From positions 310,001 to 374,000 of the forward strand of contig JAWKTX010000002.1 in NCBI GenBank assembly GCA_041398825.1: a stretch of DNA of 64,000 nucleotides, given 5' to 3'. The position numbers and the translations under genes were made by a program. Position 1 is the stretch's first letter. Every line of letters starts with the position of its first letter. Origin of the DNA: Planctomycetaceae bacterium (GTDB lineage: Bacteria > Planctomycetota > Planctomycetia > Planctomycetales > Planctomycetaceae). The notes beneath the pieces were generated by a model that did no database searches, was not told the DNA's origin, and worked only from the letters and a program-made list of their open reading frames with translations. Below, piece after piece: positions 37,401-45,835 of the stretch.

Positions 37401-39081
37401 CATTTTCAAAACGATACTGGCGGCGAAATGCCGGCGTCCTGCTGTAGGAATTCAGCGCCTTGAGTAATCGTCGCGCGTAGGTATTGCCGGGCTTGAGTTT
37501 CAGGAGACGGCGAACAAGCTGCTCCAGCCCTTCTGTCTGGTTTCGATGTTCTTTATCCCGGATTTCTTCCAGTATTTGTTCTGCTTCGAGCTCTCGCTTC
37601 CGCGCGACATTCAGGAGCTTGTCCATGTCTTCAGTACGCAGAAGTGACGGCACATCGTCCAGCAACTGAATACAACCTGGGTAGTCATGGCTGGCAAACA
37701 TCTGTTGTGCGGTTTGATGTAGTGCCGCCAACCCCGCCGGACTCATGGCCCGAGCCTCTGCCTGCACTTCAGGTAATCGCGTGCGAGCCCAGGCCGCGGC
37801 GTCTTTTGCTGCAGGCGATGTCGCTGCCGCCAACTGTTTCAAGTCCTGAATCGCTGTCGCGTACTGACCTTTCTGGAGCATCATTTCAATGTGCGACTTC
37901 AGGACGTCAAAGCGGGAAGTTCCTTGTTTGATCGGTGGCGACAACTTCGAATGACCTGCCACAGGCTTTTCCAGCAGTTTGCCTATCGCATTGGCTACGT
38001 CACGCATCGACTTGAAGCGTCGTTCAGGTTCTTTCTGCAGCATCTTGTAAACGATGTCTTCGATCTCTTCGGTGACTTCACCGCGCAGCTGCTGCACCGA
38101 TGGTGGACGATCTCGCAGAATCCTGACGAGAAGTTCGGGAAGAGTGCCCTCGAAGGGCAATCGCCCTGTCAGCATTTCGAACAGGATGACGCCAAGGCTG
38201 TAGATATCGCTGGCGACTCCGACTTTATCCTGCTGCCCACGCACCTGTTCGGGTGACATATAAGCTGGCGTACCAATCAGCAGTCCCTCCTGCGTCACTT
38301 TTGTTGAAGCCGAAGGAGTGATTCGCCGGGCGAGCCCAAAGTCAGTCACAATGGGTCGCTGTCGCTCGTCAATGATGATATTTCCCGGTTTCAGATCGCG
38401 ATGGATCACTCCGGATTCGTGAGCGTGCTGAACGGCATCGGCAATCACGCGAACCATCTCTAACGTCGTATCCAGTGACAAAACAGTGGATGCCTGAATG
38501 AGTTCGTCGAGCGGAACTCCTTCGATAAAATCCATGGTGATGTAGGCCGTGCCTCCGATTTCACCGGCATCGTAGACTCGACAAATATTGTTGTGATTCA
38601 GCCCAGCTGCTGATTTGGCTTCGCGCGTGAATCGCGTCAGAAAATCAGCCTCCTTCGCAACCGCGGGTTTTGGCATCTTGAGCGCCACGCGACGATCCAG
38701 AGTCGTGTCCAGAGCCAGATAGACCTGCCCCATTGCTCCCTGGCCCAGAGGCCTCAGGAGATCGTATCGGCCAAATTTTCGAACTGTGAATTCCGAAGCG
38801 GTGTCACGTTGCCGTACACCGGGTGTGATCGTTTCTCGCCCCGACGAACCGGTTGCCCGAGGATCGATTCTGGTCGATGCCACCTCTTCATTCGACGAGG
38901 CCTCGTCACGGAAAACGCGTCGAAGCTCTCCTGCAAATTCGGGGAACGCGCGAAGCAACGCTTCCTGATCGACTTTATGTCCGTCGCGTTTTCGAGATTG
39001 GTACTGCTGAATCAAACGTTGCAACTTGCGCTGCCGAGCAGATTGTCCATCACTGCGATTCTGGTCACCCATTTGCATCAC
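34432..39081 (-). CDS. Ser/Thr protein kinase fused to DUF1080 and FGE-sulfatase domains
   Basis: A protein of 1549 residues. A short N-terminal helical region precedes a Hanks-type kinase (about 104-365): GQGAMGQVYLA, RRVALKM, HRDLKPGNIIID (about 227) and DFGLARR. A helical repeat-like linker follows, then one transmembrane helix (about 572-595). Outside lies a DUF1080 (laminin-G/concanavalin-like, about 730-918; GWLALGPFEIRDGILVA, ANGGIYYREEKE), a second unassigned stretch, and a C-terminal FGE/SUMF1-like domain (about 1258-1545; IPPGTFMIGSDG, RLPTEAEWEYACRAG, FGLFDMHGNVAEW). The orientation suggests a receptor kinase sensing an extracytoplasmic ligand. The C-terminal domain need not be enzymatic. 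Confidence 0.92.
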   Translation of the reverse strand: MMQMGDQNRSDGQSARQRKLQRLIQQYQSRKRDGHKVDQEALLRAFPEFAGELRRVFRDEASSNEEVASTRIDPRATGSSGRETITPGVRQRDTASEFTVRKFGRYDLLRPLGQGAMGQVYLALDTTLDRRVALKMPKPAVAKEADFLTRFTREAKSAAGLNHNNICRVYDAGEIGGTAYITMDFIEGVPLDELIQASTVLSLDTTLEMVRVIADAVQHAHESGVIHRDLKPGNIIIDERQRPIVTDFGLARRITPSASTKVTQEGLLIGTPAYMSPEQVRGQQDKVGVASDIYSLGVILFEMLTGRLPFEGTLPELLVRILRDRPPSVQQLRGEVTEEIEDIVYKMLQKEPERRFKSMRDVANAIGKLLEKPVAGHSKLSPPIKQGTSRFDVLKSHIEMMLQKGQYATAIQDLKQLAAATSPAAKDAAAWARTRLPEVQAEARAMSPAGLAALHQTAQQMFASHDYPGCIQLLDDVPSLLRTEDMDKLLNVARKRELEAEQILEEIRDKEHRNQTEGLEQLVRRLLKLKPGNTYARRLLKALNSYSRTPAFRRQYRFENGRLQPVPEPSLLRQWGLAAVLTAVLTFLVVYGYTIFYLKSGEHVVAVEVDDEWLESQGGELTLTVDGSEHTIRVAGASDPRNLEIVVSLGEHEFSVKHGDTLVHDPKRFEIVRDGQSILRITSSEMQLVSTRRRNGNSTSPTSEFAASPEKSNTDASAEQGIESSPWIDLFDGQQATGWLALGPFEIRDGILVATAERGMAVSEAEFADFELEAEWRLSGDQANGGIYYREEKETLVDGNEYQLIAPNHPVIRSPTHRTGSFYGVAAPKEDAERPLGEWNTARIICRGSSVQHWLNDRLVVEYTSSSDEWKQQISDPAIAERNPGAGTQLKGHILLQHQSGEVAFRRIRLRTFGPGPEMTSNTSSPSTSRTVLSFAHFSVLYSGTAADVIEWSESLPPGLGPKHISLRANGTNNQFDAVAIRAPEYRRHSSRIAVFEEKENPQEVLFRTHRPTFMIHFQEDGRVRKLCAGIADGKLWSSHGPGDAQIKRSIVDGMKGWNDIPQCVDSRHWQQRGRYLLIRAPDKRYTAVDWIAPVSMKEMSNELAKARDNGMQPLQLLALNHHGAVSRLYAVTVNAQPKSVWSASIGLPIDELPGVTRIVAKQGGVPVSVASVQSGSQTLYNVVWKHIGVGKLNTAIEAVSAANKSVPSDVDIVGTPDSPIVSQDGTPNPAVAPFSADAAREYQQEWASYLKVPVEFTNSIGMRFRLIPPGTFMIGSDGSQIDALRNAPFELRNDNRTGLLESEMPRQKVTISRPFYLGETEVTQSQYSQVMGTSPFWYYKDGQGAEFVANEDRSNAPAEMITWMNTGEFCGRLTIHENLPSAYNVTSERIAMTGAGAYRLPTEAEWEYACRAGTESMYSTGDTPESLDGFAWTAANSNSRPPRFVASATANPFGLFDMHGNVAEWCHDVWLPGTYSEMTDVRSTDPRIDLPMDGLRVVRGGSFYMQPVEARSASRYALWQGSVWIDTGFRVALSVEAVRQSLLNGSDR

Positions 39082-39367
39082 TCACAATCAGCCCGAAATT
39101 CCTCGTCCGGACCGGAACATTCCCGTGCAAGCCTACCCTGGGGACTGTTCGAAGACTCTCAGATCAATCGCCCAAAGCCCCGTGGGCAGGTTCACAATGC
39201 TCGTTCATGTTCAAATGCAGATGACACTCCCGCATTGCCCGGACAAACTTCAGTCGCGGCAAATCCGCCACCGGAAGTGGGTCGCGGAAATGACGGCGAT
39301 CAAGCCAGACTCGTCCGGTAGGTATTACGACGGGTATCTACGCGGCACTTTTTTCCGGGAATTGGTT

Positions 39368-40147
39368 CTACTGACGCATCTGCCAGAGCTGGCCAAGCAG
39401 TTCAAACATGGCGGGGTCATGGACCTTCAACTGCTGCTTGTCAAACGGGAAAAAGTCGTTCCTGCTGAAGTACGCTTCGGTGGCTTCTGCGAAGTATTCC
39501 ATTGGATTGTTCATTCCGTAGGCTCTTTCGAAAGTTCGCCGCCCCCCAACGCCGTGGAATCGTTCAACGCTGTCATAGCTCCCGCTGTTCTTCGCCCGGT
39601 CGTAGGCTTTCATAACCTCCGGATTATTGAAGCCCTTTGGAAGGAACAAGTTGTGGTATGCATGAGCAAGTTCATGAAGGGCAAAGTTGGGCATCCTGAC
39701 AAGCTCCTGTTCAAAAATCAGGATGTTCGTAAATTCCACAGCTTTCGCCATTTGGGGATCGCGACCGTTATCGATCAGCCACTGCCGATTGGGATGGAAC
39801 GCGGCCCCTGCCTTCCCGTCTTCGTAGGTGGGCGAAAAATAGAGCGGAACCGATGTCAGCGATTCCACAGCCTTCTTCGGGACGTTTTTTCGGATCTCAA
39901 CAAGCTGTAGTTTCAATAGCTGCATCGCCTTGCTGGTTTCGCCGCTGTACCTGGAAAGCAGAATCGGGTGGACGTGCACCTTCCAGCCCTCGATCTCCTG
40001 CACAGATCGGACAGGAAAGGTATCTTCGACCGTTGCTGGCGTTTTCTTTTCAGACGCAGTGGCCTGCGTTTGCAGTGCGCGACCTGACAAATTCCAACCG
40101 GTCACGGCGAACATCAGGAACAGCACGACACATCGACGAAAAGACAT
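39368..40147 (-). CDS. Secreted zincin metallopeptidase-like protein
   Basis: A protein of 259 residues with a signal peptide (about 1-33, hydrophobic RCVVLFLMFAVTGW). The HELAHAYHN motif (about residues 155-165) is a zincin HExxH site, and NPMEYFAEATEAYF about 60 residues later supplies the Glu-containing downstream helix seen in the anthrax-lethal-factor-like/ATLF peptidases. No other domain is present. The protein probably acts in the periplasm or outside; the substrate is unknown. It lies 15 bases after the epimerase gene on the same strand and may be co-transcribed with it. Confidence 0.85.
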   Translation of the reverse strand: MSFRRCVVLFLMFAVTGWNLSGRALQTQATASEKKTPATVEDTFPVRSVQEIEGWKVHVHPILLSRYSGETSKAMQLLKLQLVEIRKNVPKKAVESLTSVPLYFSPTYEDGKAGAAFHPNRQWLIDNGRDPQMAKAVEFTNILIFEQELVRMPNFALHELAHAYHNLFLPKGFNNPEVMKAYDRAKNSGSYDSVERFHGVGGRRTFERAYGMNNPMEYFAEATEAYFSRNDFFPFDKQQLKVHDPAMFELLGQLWQMRQ

Positions 40148-40161
40148 CTGTTTTCTCTGTT

Positions 40162-41319
40162 TTATGAAATGGCGAATTGATCAAGCTTGTCACGAAGTAG
40201 CTGGCCACCATTGCCCGCTGTATTGGGAAAGACGACGCGGCCGTGGCTAATCTGCACGCCCGTGGCGGGTTGATCGGCCAGCAGCAATGCCCCATCCAGA
40301 TCCGCGTAGTCGAGCAGTGGCAGTAACTGAGCAGCGCTGCTGATACCAATCGAACTTTCCACCATACATCCCAGCATCGTCTTCATGCCAAGTGTTCTGG
40401 CATACTGCAGCATGCGCAATGCGGGCGTCATTCCTCCGCACTTGCAGAGTTTAACGTTGATCCCATGGAAGTATTCGCGGCACCGGGCGACATCATGCTC
40501 CGTCTGGCAATCTTCGTCGGCAATAATCGGTAATGCGGACTGCTCGAAGACCAGTTTTTTTTCTGCCTCCGACGCTGATGGCGACATCGGCTGCTCAATA
40601 AATTCGACTCCCAGGTCGGCCAGATGTCCTGAATTTTCAATTGTTTGTACGGCGGTCCAGCCACAATTGGCATCGACACGAAATGTCGAAGAAGTCTGCC
40701 GACGGAGCTGTCTGATGACTTCTATATCGTCAGCGGTTCCAAGCTTAATCTTGTAGCAGTTCCAGCCATCCATCGAGTTCAGTTTGCTGATCATCATATC
40801 GATCGAATCGATCCCGATCGTAAAGCTGGATTCCGGGACATGATCGATCGAAAGACCCCACCGATTCCAGGTGGAAGTCTTCAGTCGTTTTGCGAAAAGA
40901 TCGTGAGCCGCAGCATCCAGAGCACTGAGTGCAAAATAATCGTCTGCCAGAATCTGCTTCATGATCGACCAGGTCGACTCGGGTGTTCCCGTCAGATACT
41001 GGTCGAGGTGTGGTCTGACTTTGTCCAGCGACAGCCGGATGGATTCCAGCGAATGCCCGTAGTACCTGTTTGCGGTGACTTCCCCAAATCCGCTGATGAC
41101 ATGGACCGGCGAAGCGTGGCCGCCGTTTGCTGTTTCTGCAGCATTGGCATTCTCTGTTAGTTTCAGTTCAACAATCAGGCTGGATTGTTTGGTGATGGAT
41201 CCACGAGAGATTGTGAACGGCTGTGCCAGTGGCATTTGCACCGAGTGGGTCAACATCCGGATCGAAAGCGACGTGTCATCTGGTGTCACAGGTTTGCCTC
41301 TCTGACTTGAGCTCGTCAT
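40162..41319 (-). CDS. Enolase-superfamily racemase/epimerase (DgcA / Ala-Glu epimerase-like)
   Basis: A member of the mandelate-racemase/muconate-lactonizing group, 385 residues. The N-terminal capping domain (MPLAQPFTISRGSITKQSSLIVEL) precedes a barrel with the catalytic KIKLG motif, the metal-binding FRVDANCGW and VEFIEQPM strands, and IADEDCQ, NVKLCKCGG and GCMVESSIG. This is the dipeptide-epimerase arrangement. The next gene upstream is a DUF1611 protein whose stop overlaps this ATG (ATGA), the pairing described for N-acetyl-D-glutamate racemase DgcA with DgcN. On that context I favour DgcA, though L-Ala-D/L-Glu epimerase (muropeptide recycling) is a real alternative. Confidence 0.88.
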   Translation of the reverse strand: MTSSSQRGKPVTPDDTSLSIRMLTHSVQMPLAQPFTISRGSITKQSSLIVELKLTENANAAETANGGHASPVHVISGFGEVTANRYYGHSLESIRLSLDKVRPHLDQYLTGTPESTWSIMKQILADDYFALSALDAAAHDLFAKRLKTSTWNRWGLSIDHVPESSFTIGIDSIDMMISKLNSMDGWNCYKIKLGTADDIEVIRQLRRQTSSTFRVDANCGWTAVQTIENSGHLADLGVEFIEQPMSPSASEAEKKLVFEQSALPIIADEDCQTEHDVARCREYFHGINVKLCKCGGMTPALRMLQYARTLGMKTMLGCMVESSIGISSAAQLLPLLDYADLDGALLLADQPATGVQISHGRVVFPNTAGNGGQLLRDKLDQFAIS

Positions 41320-42395
41320 TCCATTTCGTTCAACAATTCTTTTCGCAGATGAATACAGGCCTGTACCAGTTTTTGAGCTCCGGTTCGATAGACATCACAG
41401 GCGGGGAGTCCAAATCGTTGTTCGGCAGCATCAATGGCCGCCAGAGCATCCACGCTGGTCAGGTAGCGCGTATTCACGGCTATTCCGATGGTCCTGCAGG
41501 GATGTCGAAGCCGTGCCATCGCCTCAAATGCACTGAGTTGCTGTTCCAGAGGCGGGATAAGGACGCCATCCAGCCCCTTGACCTGTTCACGCCCCGCTTC
41601 AAAGCAGAATATCAGGCCATCTGGAGCGCTGCCGTGCAACAGGCCGACCGTGACGGCGGAAAAGGAAGGGTGAGAAATGGTTCCCTGCCCTTCAATCAGT
41701 AAGAAGTCATGGTGTTCGTTGCTTCGACAAAGTTCTTCTGCAGCGCCATTTACAAAGTCGGACACAACACAGTCGATGGGGAGACCATCGCCGGAGATCA
41801 TCATTCCCGTCTGCCCGGTTGCCAGGAAACGAGCATCCTGTCCCGCTTCGGCCAAACCCTGCTGGACTTCGATCGCCGTGACCATTTTCCCGACACTGCA
41901 GTCGTGTCCAATTGTGTGGACTCGAACACACCCTTCGCGGAAGTTGTGACACTTTGCCGTCGATCGAAAACCGTTGCGTCGGACATCGATCAACAGGCAG
42001 CCGTGCTTCTCGGCGGCCGTGACATATTCAATGTCGTCGCAGAGAAAATCGTGCAGCCCTGAAACCAGATCCAGCCCGCGATTCAGGGCTCCCATCAGCA
42101 GCTCTCGCCACTGTTCGGGCAGACGACCTCCGGGGGGAGCGATGCCCAGATAGATCGAATCGACATCCGGGATTTCCTCCAGGGAGCCCACAACGGGTAT
42201 GCCGCCGCCTGAGCCAAGCAACTGTTGGGCCGACTTTCCGGCTTCCTCCCGGTCAATGACCGCTACGACGTCACCAGTCCGATAGCGAAGCAGGCTCATT
42301 GCTGTTTTGGCGAGCCTGGGCGTCGAATAACCGTCCGTTAGAATTGCAATTCTCTTGTGTTGGCGAAGAGTCGTAAGGGCTTGTTCCTTAAACAC
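41316..42395 (-). CDS. DUF1611 family protein, DgcN-like D-glutamate N-acetyltransferase
   Basis: A DUF1611 protein of 359 residues with an N-terminal Rossmann-like half (IAILTDGYSTPRLAKTAMSLL, VVAVIDREEAGKSAQQLLG) and a P-loop-containing second half (TIGHDCSVGKMVTAIEVQQGL, then LIEGQGTISHPSF). In the described DgcN/DgcA pathway this protein acetylates D-glutamate and the partner racemises the product. The four-base overlap with the epimerase gene at 41319 strongly supports a two-step unit. D-glutamate from peptidoglycan turnover is the likely substrate; this is inference from the pair, not from active-site residues. Confidence 0.85.
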   Translation of the reverse strand: MFKEQALTTLRQHKRIAILTDGYSTPRLAKTAMSLLRYRTGDVVAVIDREEAGKSAQQLLGSGGGIPVVGSLEEIPDVDSIYLGIAPPGGRLPEQWRELLMGALNRGLDLVSGLHDFLCDDIEYVTAAEKHGCLLIDVRRNGFRSTAKCHNFREGCVRVHTIGHDCSVGKMVTAIEVQQGLAEAGQDARFLATGQTGMMISGDGLPIDCVVSDFVNGAAEELCRSNEHHDFLLIEGQGTISHPSFSAVTVGLLHGSAPDGLIFCFEAGREQVKGLDGVLIPPLEQQLSAFEAMARLRHPCRTIGIAVNTRYLTSVDALAAIDAAEQRFGLPACDVYRTGAQKLVQACIHLRKELLNEME

Positions 42396-42896
42396 AGATT
42401 TCTTCCTCGCCGGGATCCCCTGAACAGAAACGGACGGTGCATGGTAGATTGGTAAGACCTGATACCAAAGTCCGCCGTGAAAACTGAATTCTCGGACGGA
42501 TTGCAGCGATTTCCGCAGGTCCCGGGAAGCCGGGGACAGTCCGAAAAAAATCCCGCCGGATCGGCCCTGCTGTGGTAGGTGCTGCGGAACGAGTCGTAGA
42601 CAAACCTTGATTTCGTTAGTTTCGGTTCGGTTTACCCAGACCGAAAGGTCGAACGCTGCACGGTGGAGTCATGTCAAGTGTGCGGGTGTCGGAATCACGC
42701 AAGTGTCGGAATCTGCAATTTCCTGCCAATTGATCGATTGCCATTTGTTGCCCGGATGCATCCAATGGAGTCGGGGAAATGGGTCATACCCGGCTGGATG
42801 CCGGGTTCTTCGAGAATTCGTGAACTGAAGAATTGTTCGCGGTGAGGGGTCACTGCGACGCTGGGATTCAGGGTTCGCGATCATTCGTGTCAGACA
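42396..42896. other. Intergenic region between divergent DgcN-like and membrane protein genes
   Basis: A GTG-started 60-codon Cys-containing frame at 42663-42845 (MESCQVCGC start) could be a small protein, but it contains a strong hairpin (about 42788-42806, ACCCGGC/GCCGGGT followed by TCTTC) and I do not call it. The hairpin may instead end a short transcript. Nothing else is visible. Confidence 0.4.
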
Positions 42897-44588
42897 ATGG
42901 AAAAGCAATTCTTATTCGTCGACGTGGCTAATCCCACGTGGCTTGTGTATTTGGCCGTCCTGGTGATTGCTGTGTTCTTTCGCTTTTCGCGTTTGTTCAC
43001 CGTGAGAAATCTGGATCTGGTGATGGTACTTGCACTTTCTGCATCTCTGGTAGTTGCCAGTGAGTGGAAATCACAGACGAAATCTGTGCCTGCGAATCCA
43101 TACCAGCAGACTGCCATCAGCCCGGCATCAATCGAAGCGCAACAGCCAGACTCGGCAGATTCGAACGTGCTGCTCACATCCGCCGACGGCACTCTTCACC
43201 CTTCCGGTGCAGAATCGGTCAGTCTACCGTCAGCACGCGAAGAGAATGCTGAATCCGGGAAGATCGAATCCGACCACGCAAACGATGCCGCCGCAAAGCG
43301 AGACGGCAGTGTCACACCGGAAAGGGAAATTGCAGTTCCGGCCGGTCTGAATCAGACGGAACCGCAGCACGAGCGTCGCAGTCCGCAGTTTCATCCCGTC
43401 TATCACTGGTCTTCGGCCGTCCTGCTGGTCTTGTCCGTACTCCTGATGTTGCGGTTAGTATTTGACGAATCAATGACACGTCGCCCCCGGCTTGAACAGA
43501 ATCTCAACCAGGCGGGACTGGCATTCCTGTGTGTCCCCGCGTTTGCACTGCTGATGGTCAGCGTATTCGTTGTGGAGCCGCCCAACAGTGCAATGGCCGC
43601 CGTGCAGCATGGCAAAGCATTACTTGAACGTCGTGAAGCTCCATCCGGCAGCAAAGCAGAGGAATCATTGCCACCAGCCCCCACCGAAACGCTGATTGCA
43701 GCTGGAGCGGCGGGCGTGGCACAATTATCGGGACAGTGGCAGCCTGAAGATGCGCGAGGTTACGCGCCTTCGGAATTTGAAAAGACCCTGGCGCAGACGC
43801 TTGTTGTCATTGCGCACACCATCGTTGTTCTGGGTCTGCTGCATATAGGCCGTCGGCATTTTGGAAGCCTGCAGCTGGGATTATCCATGTCCTGCCTCTA
43901 TCTGCTCCTTCCATGCACTGCGTTCAATGTCCATCAGCTGAGTCACGTCCTGCCCGGCGCTTGTCTGACATGGGCGATTGCAAGCTATCGAAAACCAGTG
44001 GTGTCTGGTGTACTGCTGGGACTTGCCTGCGGGACGCTTTTCTTTTCCGTTTTCCTGCTGCCGGTTTGGGCCGCGTTTTATGGAAAGCGGGGCGGGCTGC
44101 GTTTCGCACTGTCGGTCATTTTCGTTGGGACCATTCTTGCCATCTGTTTGATGCTTACGTCCAGCAACACAGATTCATTCATCAGCAAAGTGTTCACGAC
44201 GATGAACTGGACCGTGTACCGTTTGCTCGACGAAACAGGAGCAGCACCCGAAGCTCCCTTCGGGCAGTTGTTTGTCAGAATACCTCTGGCGGCGGTTTTC
44301 TTCGTGATGTTGACTGCAATGACTGTCCTGCCCAGAGCCAGAAATCTGGAAAACCTGCTCGCAAACTCCACAGCCCTGGTTGTCGCCGCACAGATGTGGT
44401 ACCCGGAAGATATTGGAACATATGTTCTCTGGTATCTGCCGTTGTTGCTGCTGGTGGTTTTTCGGCCCAGACTGGATCGCTTCACGCCCCCGGATACAAC
44501 GGACCGATCCCAGGCCTCTGCGTCGCCGCCCACAACCGCCGGTGCGCCTTCAAGCATAGCGATGTCGCGTTTGACGCTTTATCAGTGA
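42897..44588 (+). CDS. Polytopic membrane protein of unknown function
   Basis: A protein of 563 residues with about ten hydrophobic helices. Two helices near the N-terminus (WLVYLAVLVIAVFFRF, LVMVLALSASLVVA) are followed by a hydrophilic stretch of about 110 residues rich in Ser/Glu/Asn, then membrane segments through to residue 530 and a Pro/Thr/Ser-rich cytoplasmic-looking tail. A second polar stretch (about 235-285) separates helices 4 and 5. The architecture, with hydrophobic segments around positively charged short loops (RRHFGSLQLG, PRARNLENLLA), recalls uncharacterised planctomycete membrane proteins or glycosyltransferase-type integral proteins. No motif allows a function. Confidence 0.65.
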   Translation: MEKQFLFVDVANPTWLVYLAVLVIAVFFRFSRLFTVRNLDLVMVLALSASLVVASEWKSQTKSVPANPYQQTAISPASIEAQQPDSADSNVLLTSADGTLHPSGAESVSLPSAREENAESGKIESDHANDAAAKRDGSVTPEREIAVPAGLNQTEPQHERRSPQFHPVYHWSSAVLLVLSVLLMLRLVFDESMTRRPRLEQNLNQAGLAFLCVPAFALLMVSVFVVEPPNSAMAAVQHGKALLERREAPSGSKAEESLPPAPTETLIAAGAAGVAQLSGQWQPEDARGYAPSEFEKTLAQTLVVIAHTIVVLGLLHIGRRHFGSLQLGLSMSCLYLLLPCTAFNVHQLSHVLPGACLTWAIASYRKPVVSGVLLGLACGTLFFSVFLLPVWAAFYGKRGGLRFALSVIFVGTILAICLMLTSSNTDSFISKVFTTMNWTVYRLLDETGAAPEAPFGQLFVRIPLAAVFFVMLTAMTVLPRARNLENLLANSTALVVAAQMWYPEDIGTYVLWYLPLLLLVVFRPRLDRFTPPDTTDRSQASASPPTTAGAPSSIAMSRLTLYQ

Positions 44589-44981
44589 AAAACCATCGCA
44601 TCGACGCCATTCGCCCATTCAGACCGACGAGTACCCTGGATCCATAGTCATGGCGTCTCTGTGCCGATTGCAGCACCTTCCGTCACTCAGGGCAACCGAA
44701 TTCCACCGTCACAGGCAGAATGTCGATCTCTCGAATGTCGGAGGCCGTTCAAGTGGCTTCCGGCCACGACTTGAAACCCCGGCGTAGTTGATTCAGAATG
44801 CACAGCAGACAGCTGCAGCGTGGATTCATCGAGGGTGGATCCGGCAAGAGATGAGTCTCAGCCGCTGGATTGTTCGTAGCTCTGGAAGTTGCCTGTGCCG
44901 GGCAGTGGAAAAAGTTGCGATCAGGCAAATGCTGAACGCTGTGCAAGGGTATGCGACTTCAAACAGGAACGAGCAAAGACG
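44589..44981. other. Intergenic region before the SPLDKIRA-repeat protein gene
   Basis: No supported gene or hairpin. The frame of the next gene is open to 44889 but I prefer its start at 44982. Confidence 0.4.
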
Positions 44982-45590
44982 ATGTCAATCGAACGTGCGG
45001 AACGACTGAAGAAAGAACTGACCGACAAGTGGGTTGTCGTGGCAGACGGTGTTCCTGAATTGAAGCGATTTGCAAAGTTCACCGGTCAGGTGAAGACCGT
45101 CAATATGAACTGCCGAGCTCTGGTGCAGTTCGATGGTCCGGTCGATATCGGCTGGTACGACATCGACCCAGGTTTTCTGACAGTCGTGGACGGGCCTCGA
45201 CCAAAGGCCGCCCCTGCAAAGGTGGAAAAGCCCGAAAAAGCCCCGTCAGCTCCAAAAGCAGCACCCGCTGCTGGTGGCGGTTCTCCGCTGGATAAGATCC
45301 GCGCAGCCGGTGGGGCTGCGAAACCCTCTGGTGGCGGTAGTCCGCTGGACAAGATTCGAGCCGCTGGTGGTGCAGGGGCTGCCGCTGCTCCAAAGGCAAC
45401 AGGCGGCTCTCCACTGGATAAGATTCGAGCCGCTGGTGCGGCCGGTGCTTCAGCAGCAGAGCCGGCCGCCACACAAGAGCAGTCACCAGCTCCAGCTCCC
45501 CCTGCCGCAGCAAAGCCTTCTGCGCCGGCCGCCGGTGGCTCACCACTGGATCGTATTCGAGCGATGGGTGCTGCAAAGAAGGACGATTGA
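44982..45590 (+). CDS. Small protein with SH3-like N-terminus and four SPLDKIRA repeats
   Basis: A protein of 202 residues from ATG 44982. The first 70 residues (from RAERLKKELTDKWVVV to IDPGFLTVVDG) form a compact strand-rich unit that looks like an SH3/KOW-like barrel. The rest is Ala/Pro/Gly/Lys low-complexity sequence in which the block GGSPLDKIRAAG occurs four times (the last as GGSPLDRIRAMG, near the C-terminus). The repeat blocks are strongly alike while the spacers differ in length and sequence, which suggests selection on the motif. The function is unknown; the repeats could be a docking motif. There is no signal peptide and no known family. Confidence 0.7.
   Translation: MSIERAERLKKELTDKWVVVADGVPELKRFAKFTGQVKTVNMNCRALVQFDGPVDIGWYDIDPGFLTVVDGPRPKAAPAKVEKPEKAPSAPKAAPAAGGGSPLDKIRAAGGAAKPSGGGSPLDKIRAAGGAGAAAAPKATGGSPLDKIRAAGAAGASAAEPAATQEQSPAPAPPAAAKPSAPAAGGSPLDRIRAMGAAKKDD
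45273..45580 (+). repeat. Four degenerate GGSPLDKIRAAG-coding repeats
   Basis: Blocks begin near 45273, 45331, 45400 and 45530, each encoding GGSPLDKIRA or a close form. Synonymous codon differences between blocks (for example AAGATCCGC and AAGATTCGA) show that the peptide is more conserved than the DNA, so they are old repeats rather than fresh duplications. Confidence 0.75.
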
Positions 45591-45835
45591 CCGTTGTGCT
45601 GCTGGGACCGTGATTCTGAGCTGTCGAAGAGTTCTGATGTTCCATCCTGTGTGAGTAACGGCTGTGCAGGCCACCTCGTGCTGAGCCGTGCGCAATGAGT
45701 CTTCGGTCCTGCTGAAGCCCTGAATACAAAAACGCCGGGCTGGTAATCGCGTGTTGCAGCGCGAGCATTGATCTTCTTTGACCGAGTTTGATCTTCCAGC
45801 AGAAACTGGTCTTTCAGCATAAAAGGGTGAACCTC

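Noticed and set aside
42663..42845. GTG-started 60-codon Cys-containing frame (MESCQVCGC start)
   Set aside because: It contains a strong GC-rich hairpin (about 42788-42806) and no recognisable family; a non-coding explanation is at least as likely.
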